A DNA stretch of 13,436 nucleotides, from assembly GCA_903950295.1 (NCBI GenBank), contig CAJBAP010000349.1, forward strand, positions 1-13,436, written 5' to 3'. The notes under the pieces are model-generated. The model did no database searches. It worked only from the letters and a program-made list of their open reading frames with translations, and had not been told where the DNA came from. The position numbers and the translations under genes were made by a program. This DNA comes from an uncultured Rhodocyclaceae bacterium (GTDB lineage: Bacteria > Pseudomonadota > Gammaproteobacteria > Burkholderiales > Rhodocyclaceae). Shown here piece by piece: positions 5,413-11,790 of the stretch; the first letter of the stretch is position 1, and each line of letters starts with the position of its first letter.

Positions 5413-6640
5413 ATTTGCGTTCGTCGCTGATCACCTTGCCATCGTTGGGCAGGCTGGCGACGAAAATCACATCGCCACGCAACTTGGTCAGTTCGCGCAG
5501 TGAATCGGCGATTGCTCCGGCCAATGTCGCATCGCCCGCGCCCTCGCAATGCAGGGTCATGCTGTCGGTACTGTCGGGATTGGTCACCACCAGTCGTGCG
5601 CGTGTAATTTGCGGATGGCGCTTGACCACGGCGGCGATCTGCTCGGGATGCACGAACATGCCCTTGACCTTGGTGGTCTGGTCGGCACGTCCCAACCAGC
5701 CCTTGATGCGCATGTTGGTGCGGCCGCACGGTGAAATACCCGGCAGAACAGCCGACAGGTCACCGGTGCCGAAACGCAACAACGGGTAGTCGGTATTGAA
5801 AAGGGTAACGACGACTTCGCCCACTTCGCCTGCCGGCACCAGATCACCCGTGCCGGGACGGACGATTTCGAGAATGACGTTCTCATCGACCACCAGGCCT
5901 TCACGGGCGGGGGTTTCGTAGGCGATCAACCCGAGATCTGCCGTCGCGTAGGCCTGATAACCCTCGATGCCGCGCGCGCGCAGTGCCTCGCGTACCGGCG
6001 GCAGAAAAGCCTCGCCGGAAACGAGTGCCTTGGTCAGCGCGGGAATCTTCAGGCCGAGTTCGTCGGCCTTGTCGAGCAGGATGCGCAGGAAGGACGGCGT
6101 GCCGACATAGGCATTGGGTTGCAGGTCAGCCATTGCCTGCACCTGTTGTTCGGTCTGGCCGACGCCACCGGGAAACACCGTGCACCCGAGCGCCAGCGCA
6201 CCCGCCTCGAGCATCCAGCCGCCGGGGGTCATGTGATACGAAAAGCTGTTGTGCACCAGATCACCGGGACGGATGCCGGCAGCGAACAACGCCCGTGCCG
6301 TACGCCAGTAATCGACGCTGCGACCTTCGGGTTCGTAGATCGGTCCAGGGGACGAAAATACTCGGCCGAGTCGGCCCCAGCCTGAAGCCGACAGACCGCC
6401 AAATGGGTTATGGGGCCGCTGCGCGTTCTGCAGTTCGATCAGTTCATGCTTGCGCAGCACCGGCAGTTGCGCGAGTGCAGCGCGCGAGACTATCGCGGCG
6501 GGATCAACCTCGCGCAGGGTCGCGGAAAAATACGTCGTGTTCGCTTTGGCATGCGCGACCTGCACCGGCAGGCGCGCCAGCAACTCGCGTTCGCGCTCCG
6601 CCGGGTCGCGCGTTTCGAGTGCGTCAAAGTATTCGGTCAT
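5405..6640 (-). CDS. PaaK-like adenylate-forming protein with altered phosphate-binding loop
   Basis: A 411-residue protein of the phenylacetate-CoA ligase (PaaK/CapK) type. Recognisable family regions are LPVLRKHELIELQ at 59-71, YVGTPSFLRILLDKADELG at 178-196, the adenine-binding region GYQAYATADLGLIAYE at 227-242, RFGTGDLSAVLPG at 289-301 and the hinge region GWLGRADQTTKVKGMFVHPE at 314-333. A lysine, K402 in LPNDGKVISDERKY, could be the adenylation lysine. The usual Ser/Thr/Gly-rich ATP phosphate loop (SSGTTGKPT type) is replaced by SSPGPIYEPEG at 96-106. Family members form an acyl-AMP and then an acyl-CoA from an aromatic or other carboxylic acid; with this loop the activity is uncertain. 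The start overlaps livF by 4 bases (ATGA) and the end overlaps the racemase-like gene by 8 bases. Confidence 0.85.
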   Translation of the reverse strand: MTEYFDALETRDPAERERELLARLPVQVAHAKANTTYFSATLREVDPAAIVSRAALAQLPVLRKHELIELQNAQRPHNPFGGLSASGWGRLGRVFSSPGPIYEPEGRSVDYWRTARALFAAGIRPGDLVHNSFSYHMTPGGWMLEAGALALGCTVFPGGVGQTEQQVQAMADLQPNAYVGTPSFLRILLDKADELGLKIPALTKALVSGEAFLPPVREALRARGIEGYQAYATADLGLIAYETPAREGLVVDENVILEIVRPGTGDLVPAGEVGEVVVTLFNTDYPLLRFGTGDLSAVLPGISPCGRTNMRIKGWLGRADQTTKVKGMFVHPEQIAAVVKRHPQITRARLVVTNPDSTDSMTLHCEGAGDATLAGAIADSLRELTKLRGDVIFVASLPNDGKVISDERKYD

Positions 6641-7440
6641 GCCAGCCAGCGTTTTCTTCTGCGGTAATGCTTGACGTCGCGGAAGCTCTTGCGTCCGGAG
6701 CTCGACAGGCCAAGATAGAACTCCTTGACGTCCTCGTTGCTGCGCAGATCCGCCGCCAGGCCTTCCATGACAACGCGACCGTTTTCGAGGATATAGCCGA
6801 AGTCGGCGTAGCGTAGCGCGACCATGGTGTTCTGCTCGGCGAGCAGGAAACTCACTTTTTCGCGCTGGTTGAGATCACGCACGATCTCGAAGATTTCTTC
6901 GACAACCTGCGGCGCAAGACCCATCGACGGTTCGTCGAGCAGGATCATTTCCGGGTTGGCCATCAGCGCGCGGCCAATGGCGGTCATTTGCTGCTCGCCG
7001 CCGGAGGTGTAACCGGCTTGTGAACTGCGCCGCTGCTTGAGGCGCGGGAAGAATTCATAAACCTTGTCGAGGCTGCGCTTCAGTTCCACGCGGGAAATCG
7101 CACGCGTATAGGCGCCAGTGAGCAAGTTTTCTTCAACGGTCAGGTGGGCAAAACAGTGGCGGCCCTCCATCACCTGAATTACGCCGCCCTTGACCAGATC
7201 GTTGGGTGTCAGTTGGTCGATGCGCTGACTCTTGAACTGGATATCGCCTTTGGTCACCTCGCCGCGCTCGGCGCGCAGCAGGTTGGAAATCGCCTTCAGG
7301 GTCGTCGTTTTGCCGGCGCCGTTGGCGCCCAGCAGGGCGACGATCTTGCCCTGGGGAACATCGAGCGAGACACCCTTGAGCACGAGGATGACGTGGTCGT
7401 AGATGACCTCGATGTTGTTGATGGAGAGATAGGCGCTCAT
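6637..7440 (-). CDS. ABC transporter ATP-binding protein, LivF type
   Basis: A 267-residue nucleotide-binding subunit of a branched-chain-amino-acid-type (HAAT family) ABC importer, working at the cytoplasmic face with the LivG-type partner. Walker A is GANGAGKTT at 38-46, the signature TSGGEQQ at 145-151, Walker B MILLDEPS at 165-172. LLAEQN at 199-204 has Q in place of the switch histidine, as is usual in LivF proteins. VMEGRHCFAHLTVEENL at 90-106 is also LivF-typical. Compared with LivF of about 235 residues it has a C-terminal extension rich in basic residues (RKSFRDVKHYRRRKRWLA). It overlaps the PaaK-like gene by 4 bases and follows the binding-protein gene by 78 bases that contain a hairpin. 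Family membership does not prove branched-chain amino acids as substrate; the neighbours point to an organic acid. Confidence 0.93.
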   Translation of the reverse strand: MSAYLSINNIEVIYDHVILVLKGVSLDVPQGKIVALLGANGAGKTTTLKAISNLLRAERGEVTKGDIQFKSQRIDQLTPNDLVKGGVIQVMEGRHCFAHLTVEENLLTGAYTRAISRVELKRSLDKVYEFFPRLKQRRSSQAGYTSGGEQQMTAIGRALMANPEMILLDEPSMGLAPQVVEEIFEIVRDLNQREKVSFLLAEQNTMVALRYADFGYILENGRVVMEGLAADLRSNEDVKEFYLGLSSSGRKSFRDVKHYRRRKRWLA

Positions 7441-7463
7441 GTTCGCTCTGTGCAGCTCTTTGT

Positions 7464-7503
7464 AAAAAGTCGGTGCTGGCGGGACGGCATGCCGCCCCGC
7501 CAG
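7464..7503 (-). terminator. Intercistronic hairpin with short U-run (partial terminator or mRNA stabiliser)
   Basis: Reading the minus strand after the binding-protein stop: CTGGCGGG (7503-7496) pairs with CCCGCCAG (7483-7476), and the inner CGGCATGCCG extends the stem. The spacer is 7 bases, then TTTTT (7468-7464). The U-run is short and displaced, so termination is probably incomplete. Such a structure commonly lets the periplasmic binding protein be made in excess over the downstream genes and can protect the upstream mRNA 3' end. Confidence 0.65.
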
Positions 7504-7518
7504 GTTCGACAGTTGGAG

Positions 7519-8853
7519 TTACTTCTTCGCTTCGGCAGCGCAGTTACGCGGCGTGATGCCCTTTTCCTTGGCGTATTTCGCGGCGTCGGCCTGGAACAGC
7601 GGGTGGATCAGCGCCTTGTTGCCCTCGATCCAGTCGGTCAGCGACACCCACTTGGTGCCGTCCCACTGCTGGAGCTTCACCTTGCCCGAACCTTCGTGGT
7701 TGTCACACGAGGTCTTCACTTCAGGCAGGATGCCCGTGGCGCCCAACTCTTTCAGGCGCGCATCGTTCAGGTTCAGGTTTTCCAGACCCCAGCGCACCTG
7801 CTCGCCACTCATTGCCTTGCCCTTGCCATACTTGGTCTGGGCGGCACGCACCGCTTCCACCGACAATACAGCGGCAGAGACCCCGCGGTTGTAAAGGATG
7901 GTGCCCAGCTTGGACTTGTCGGACAGGTTGCCCTTGCCGCCACCGTAAACGACTTTCTCGATATCGGCGATCACCGGTACAGCCTTGCCGGCAACGTTCC
8001 ACGTCGCGGACATGTAGCCCTTGGCGGCATCACCGGCGGGGATCACGTCCTCTTCAGAACCCGCCCACCAGGAACCGATCATTTGCTCACGCGGGTAACC
8101 CATCTTCTGTGCGGTCTTGATGGCGGTCATGTTCATCACGCCCCAGCCCCACAGAATCACGTAATCCGGCTTCTCCTGGCGGATACGCTGCCACTGCGCG
8201 CCCTGCTCGTTGCCCGGGTGGGCGACGGGAATCTCGATCAGCGTGAACTTGTTAAGGCGGGATTCAGCCTGCAGCGCCAGAATCGGCTCCTTGCCGTAGG
8301 CGGAGTCATGATAAAGATGGACGATCTTCTTGCCATCCAGACTGCCCTTGTTCTTGTCCTTGAGGAACTTGACGATGGCCGAGGCCTGCATCTGGTAGGT
8401 CGTGACCAGCGGGAAGGCCCATGGGAAGACCGAGCCATCCACCGCGCTGGTGAGGCCATAGCCCATCATGGCGAGCGGCAGCTTGTCAGCGGCAGACTTG
8501 TCCACGAGAGCATAGGAAATGCCCGTTGACATGGTGTGGATCGGGCCGGGAGCCTTCGCCGCCTTCGCCTTCATGCGCTCGTAGCATTCCACGCCCTTGG
8601 CGTTGTTGTATTCGGTTTCGCACTCTTCCCAGGTGAGTTGCACGCCATCGACGCCGCCCTTCATGTTTACGTAATTCAGGTAGTCGATGAAACCACCGTA
8701 GAAAGCCTGGCCGTTAGCGCCGTAGGGACCGACACGGTAGGAGGGCAGCATGAAGAACTGCTCTTCGGCGGCCTGGGCTGCCGGCAGTCCTGCAGCAAAG
8801 CAGGCAGCGGCGACGGATGAAGCGATGACGAGTTGCTTTACTTTTTTGATCAT
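7519..8853 (-). CDS. Periplasmic substrate-binding protein of a LivK-type ABC transporter
   Basis: A 444-residue precursor with a clear Sec signal peptide: basic MIKKVKQ, hydrophobic VIASSVAAACFAAGLP, and AQA before AEEQFF, so cleavage is likely after residue 28. The mature part is a type I periplasmic binding protein (receptor family ligand-binding region). It includes SYRVGPYGANGQAFYGGFID, WEECETEYNNAKGVECYERM and the second-lobe WQRIRQEKPDYVILWGWGVM. It would capture the substrate in the periplasm and deliver it to the LivH/LivM channel. At about 416 mature residues it is larger than LivK for leucine (about 345), matching homologues in aromatic or fatty acid gene clusters. The start at 8853 is supported by GGAGGA 7 bases upstream (8861-8866); an in-frame ATG at 8922 would overlap the livM stop and lacks the signal-peptide layout. 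Confidence 0.93.
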   Translation of the reverse strand: MIKKVKQLVIASSVAAACFAAGLPAAQAAEEQFFMLPSYRVGPYGANGQAFYGGFIDYLNYVNMKGGVDGVQLTWEECETEYNNAKGVECYERMKAKAAKAPGPIHTMSTGISYALVDKSAADKLPLAMMGYGLTSAVDGSVFPWAFPLVTTYQMQASAIVKFLKDKNKGSLDGKKIVHLYHDSAYGKEPILALQAESRLNKFTLIEIPVAHPGNEQGAQWQRIRQEKPDYVILWGWGVMNMTAIKTAQKMGYPREQMIGSWWAGSEEDVIPAGDAAKGYMSATWNVAGKAVPVIADIEKVVYGGGKGNLSDKSKLGTILYNRGVSAAVLSVEAVRAAQTKYGKGKAMSGEQVRWGLENLNLNDARLKELGATGILPEVKTSCDNHEGSGKVKLQQWDGTKWVSLTDWIEGNKALIHPLFQADAAKYAKEKGITPRNCAAEAKK

Positions 8854-8903
8854 GGGTGTCTCCTCCTTGGTTGGTGCAAATTTGAATTTTGCTTTGGTGT
8901 TTT

Positions 8904-9980
8904 CTAATGCGGGAAAGGCCACAAACGCAGTTTCTCCTTACCGATCTGCCACAGACGCGCCAGGCCATGCGGTTCGACGATCAGGAAGAACATGATCAGC
9001 GCACCGAACACCATGAGCTGAATATGGGAAACGGTTGCATTGTCAAAAGGCAGATGCAGCAGCGTCGATATCCACGGCAGAGTAATGTCGAGAAAGATCG
9101 GCAGCAACAGGATGAAGGCTGCGCCAAGAAAGCTGCCGAGGATGCTGCCGACGCCGCCGACGATGATCATGAAGAGGATCTTGAACGACAGATCGAGCGA
9201 GAAACCGTCGGGTTCCACCGATCCCAGGTAGCAGAAGGCATACATGGCGCCCGCAACGCCGCAATAGAAGGAGCTGACGGCGAAGGCGAGGAGCTTGGTA
9301 CGCAGCAGGCGGATGCCAATCACTTCGGCGGCCACGTCCATGTCACGCACGGCCATCCACGCTCGGCCCGTGGTAGAGCGCACCATGTTCTTGGCCAGTA
9401 AAGCCAGCAGCGAGACGATCGTCAGCACCAGCAGGTAGCGCGACTGGGGTGTGTCGAATTTGAAATCGAGGATGGTGATGCCAGGCACCGAAATCACGCC
9501 CGACGACGAATTGTTGGAGAGATAGGGGAACTTGGTCAGGCACCAGACGATGAAGAACTGCGCCGCCAGCGTCGCCACGGCGAGGTAGAAGCCCTTGATG
9601 CGCAGGGACGGCAAGCCAAACAGGATGCCTACCCCGGCAGCAGAGATGCCGGCAAGGACGAAGGAAACCAGTACCGGCATGCCTTCCACGCGCACCTGGA
9701 AATTGTAGGCGGCATAAGCGCCCACGGCCATGAAGGCCGCCGAACCGAGCGAGAGCTGCCCCGCGTAGCCGGTGAGAATATTGAGGCCAAGGGCTGCCAG
9801 GGCGAAGATCAGGAATGGGATCAGGATGGCGTTGAGCCAGTAGTTGCCGGCGACCAGCGGCACGACGACGAAGGCCGCCACCAGCAACAGAATCACGCCG
9901 ACCCGATCCTGGCGGATCGGGAAGATCTGCTGATCGGCAGCGTAGCTGGTCTTGAATTGTCCAGTTTCGCGGTAAATCAT
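8904..9980 (-). CDS. ABC transporter permease, LivM type
   Basis: A 358-residue inner-membrane permease with eight to ten hydrophobic segments. Family marks are LGLNILTGYAGQLSLGSAAFMAVGAYAAY, SLRIKGFYLAVATLAAQF and the cytoplasmic coupling region GRAWMAVRDMDVAAEVIGI, followed by the late segment IVGGVGSILGSFLGAAF. The last part (HGLARLWQIGKEKLRLWPFPH) is the usual LivM cytoplasmic tail. It forms the transmembrane channel with the LivH-type partner. The ATG comes 3 bases after the livH stop and has no strong Shine-Dalgarno, so translation is probably coupled to livH. The binding-protein gene starts 50 bases downstream of its stop with its own strong ribosome binding site. Confidence 0.94.
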   Translation of the reverse strand: MIYRETGQFKTSYAADQQIFPIRQDRVGVILLLVAAFVVVPLVAGNYWLNAILIPFLIFALAALGLNILTGYAGQLSLGSAAFMAVGAYAAYNFQVRVEGMPVLVSFVLAGISAAGVGILFGLPSLRIKGFYLAVATLAAQFFIVWCLTKFPYLSNNSSSGVISVPGITILDFKFDTPQSRYLLVLTIVSLLALLAKNMVRSTTGRAWMAVRDMDVAAEVIGIRLLRTKLLAFAVSSFYCGVAGAMYAFCYLGSVEPDGFSLDLSFKILFMIIVGGVGSILGSFLGAAFILLLPIFLDITLPWISTLLHLPFDNATVSHIQLMVFGALIMFFLIVEPHGLARLWQIGKEKLRLWPFPH

Positions 9981-9983
9981 GAT

Positions 9984-10898
9984 TTAGACCCGATCAATAT
10001 GCTTCTCCCCGAACAGGCCTTCAGGCCGCACCAGCAGGAATAACAAGGCCATGACATAGGGGAACCAGCCCTCGATGCCACCGAAGTTGCCACCGAACCA
10101 GCCGGCCATGACCGGCGGAATATAGATCTCGGCCAATTTCTCCGAGGCACCAATGATCAGGCCGCCAACGATGGCACCCGGCACCGAAGTAAAGCCGCCG
10201 AGAATCAGCACCGGCAACGCCTTCAATGCCGTAAAGGTCAGCGCGAACTGCACCCCATTACGCGAACCCCAGAGCATCCCGGCGACCAGTGCAACGAAGC
10301 CGGCCACGGCCCATACCAGCGCCCAGATGTGTTGCAGCGGAATGCCGATAGACAGGGCAGCCTGATGGTCATCGGCCACCGCCCGCAGCGCGCGGCCAAT
10401 GCGGGTGTATTGGAAGAACAGCGCCAACAACGCCACCAGCGCCAACGCCAGGCCGGCCGCCACCAGGTCAAAGCGACTGACCACAATGTTGAAGTTGTCG
10501 AGCATGTAAGGAATCGGTTCGTCGACCAAACCAATATCCAGCGGCCGTACATCGTTGCCCCACATCAAGGGCGCCAGGCCTTCGACAAAAAACGCGAGCC
10601 CGATGGTAGCCATGAACAGTGAAATCGGCGTCTGGTTCACCATCTTGCGCAGTACGAACTTTTCCGTGGCGATGCCGAACAGCGTCATGACACCGAATGA
10701 CAGGATGAGCGCCAGCCACAAGGGCGCACCTTTTTCCATGCAGCCCACCACCGACAGCGCGGCGAAATAAACCATCGCCCCCTGGGCGAAGTTGAATACC
10801 CCGGAGGCCTTGAAGATCAGCACAAAACCCAGCGCCACCAGCGAATACATCACGCCGGAGAGCAGTCCGCCGATCAGCACTTCAAAGAAAAATTGCAT
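9984..10898 (-). CDS. ABC transporter permease, LivH type
   Basis: A 304-residue inner-membrane permease. The N-terminus LIGGLLSGVMYSLVALGFVLIFKASGVFNFAQGAMVYFAA is the classic LivH signature, and the coupling region TRIGRALRAVADDHQAALSIGI contacts the ATPase subunits. GGFTSVPGAIVGGLIIG and the ending LLFLLVRPEGLFGEKHIDRV are also typical. The ATG at 10898 is preferred to an in-frame start nine codons earlier (10925), because GGAAGG lies about 7 bases before 10898 and the longer form would begin inside the repeat-like spacer. It is followed at 3 bases by livM and separated from livG by an 89-base spacer with a G/C-run repeat. Confidence 0.93.
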   Translation of the reverse strand: MQFFFEVLIGGLLSGVMYSLVALGFVLIFKASGVFNFAQGAMVYFAALSVVGCMEKGAPLWLALILSFGVMTLFGIATEKFVLRKMVNQTPISLFMATIGLAFFVEGLAPLMWGNDVRPLDIGLVDEPIPYMLDNFNIVVSRFDLVAAGLALALVALLALFFQYTRIGRALRAVADDHQAALSIGIPLQHIWALVWAVAGFVALVAGMLWGSRNGVQFALTFTALKALPVLILGGFTSVPGAIVGGLIIGASEKLAEIYIPPVMAGWFGGNFGGIEGWFPYVMALLFLLVRPEGLFGEKHIDRV

Positions 10899-10913
10899 GT
10901 CACACCTTCCGAA

Positions 10914-10975
10914 GGGCCGCCCCAAGGAAGGGGGCGCCCTCTGTGGGGGCAGCGAACATAGTGAGCATGGGGGCC
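10914..10975. repeat. G/C-run intergenic repeat-like element between livG and livH
   Basis: The spacer holds alternating C- and G-runs: GGGCCGCCCC, AAGG, GGGGGCGCCC, then two copies of TGGGGGC (10944-10950 and 10968-10974) around AGCGAACATAGTGAGC. From memory, very similar stretches (CCCCCA-GCTCACT-GTTCGCTGCCCCC) recur between genes in many betaproteobacterial genomes. Several short stems such as GGGCGCCC can form in the RNA. Whether it is a dispersed repeat in this genome cannot be tested in one window. Confidence 0.5.
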
Positions 10976-10987
10976 ATATTTTGTCTC

Positions 10988-11770
10988 CTAGTGCTGCGTG
11001 CCAAGATAGGCAGCAATCACTTCAGGGTTGTTCTTCACGTCGTCCGGCATACCGTCGCCGATCTTCTTGCCGTAGTCGAGCACCACAACGCGATCCGAGA
11101 TATCCATCACCACACCCATGTCGTGCTCGATCAGCACGATGGTGGTGCCGTACTGGTCATTCACGTCGAGGATGAAGCGGCACATGTCCTGCTTCTCTTC
11201 CACGTTCATGCCGGCCATCGGTTCGTCGAGCAGCAGCATCGAAGGCTCGGCGGCGAGCGCACGGCCAAGCTCGACACGCTTTTGCAGGCCATAGGGCAAT
11301 CGCCCCACCGGTGTCTTGCGGATATGCTCGATCTCGAGAAAGTCGATGACCTCCTCAACCTTGCGGCGGTGCTCAAGTTCTTCGCGCTTGGCCGCTCCCC
11401 ACCACAGCGCGTGCTGCAGGAAGTTGCACTTCATCTTGAGGTTGCGCCCGGTCATCAGGTTGTCGAGCACGCTCATGCCCTTGAACAGCGCAATATTCTG
11501 GAAGGTCCGGGCGAAACCCGCCGCCGCCGCTTCGTGCGTGTCCATGTCCTTGCGGTGCTCGCCACGGAAAATGATCTCGCCATGCTGGGGGTGGTAGACA
11601 CCGTTGATGACGTTGAGCATCGAACTCTTGCCGGCGCCATTGGGGCCGATGATGGCGCGGATTTCATGTTCGCGCACATCGAAGGAGATATCGGTCAAGG
11701 CCTTGACGCCACCGAAAGCGAGGGAAATATTCTTGAGGTCGAGGATGACGTCGCCGATCTGTCGGGCCAT
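10988..11770 (-). CDS. ABC transporter ATP-binding protein, LivG type
   Basis: A 260-residue nucleotide-binding subunit, partner of the LivF-type ATPase. Walker A is GPNGAGKSS at 42-50, the Q-loop is TFQNIALF (Q91), and the signature region LPYGLQKRVELGRAL lies at 158-172. Walker B MLLLDEPMAGMN is at 178-189 and the switch histidine is H216 in IEHDMGVVM. The signature reads PYGLQKR rather than LSGGQ, which is normal for LivG proteins. The LivG hallmark RTFQNIALFKGMSVLDNLMTG is present with a following insertion (about 111-140). It starts 20 bases after the stop of the acyl-CoA ligase gene with AGGAAA upstream, so the ligase and transporter genes share a transcript. Confidence 0.94.
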   Translation of the reverse strand: MARQIGDVILDLKNISLAFGGVKALTDISFDVREHEIRAIIGPNGAGKSSMLNVINGVYHPQHGEIIFRGEHRKDMDTHEAAAAGFARTFQNIALFKGMSVLDNLMTGRNLKMKCNFLQHALWWGAAKREELEHRRKVEEVIDFLEIEHIRKTPVGRLPYGLQKRVELGRALAAEPSMLLLDEPMAGMNVEEKQDMCRFILDVNDQYGTTIVLIEHDMGVVMDISDRVVVLDYGKKIGDGMPDDVKNNPEVIAAYLGTQH

Positions 11771-11790
11771 GGTCGGGTTTTCCTGGTTTC

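Noticed and set aside
4225..5430. 401-codon open frame on the plus strand
   Set aside because: It lies antisense to the racemase-like gene, whose family motifs and catalytic residues are clear. Its translation is rich in Arg/His/Gln with no recognisable domain; long antisense frames are expected in GC-rich genes.
5983..6816. 277-codon open frame on the plus strand
   Set aside because: Antisense to the PaaK-like and LivF genes; Arg/Ala/Pro-rich composition and no motif.
6837..6846. Missing switch histidine in the LivF-type ATPase as a sign of inactivity
   Set aside because: Glutamine at this place (AEQN) is the normal state in LivF-type subunits, which pair with a LivG subunit carrying the histidine.
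7144..8529. 461-codon open frame on the plus strand
   Set aside because: Antisense to the LivF-type ATPase and the binding protein, both with strong family evidence. No own ribosome binding site or domain; it spans two real genes and their hairpin spacer.
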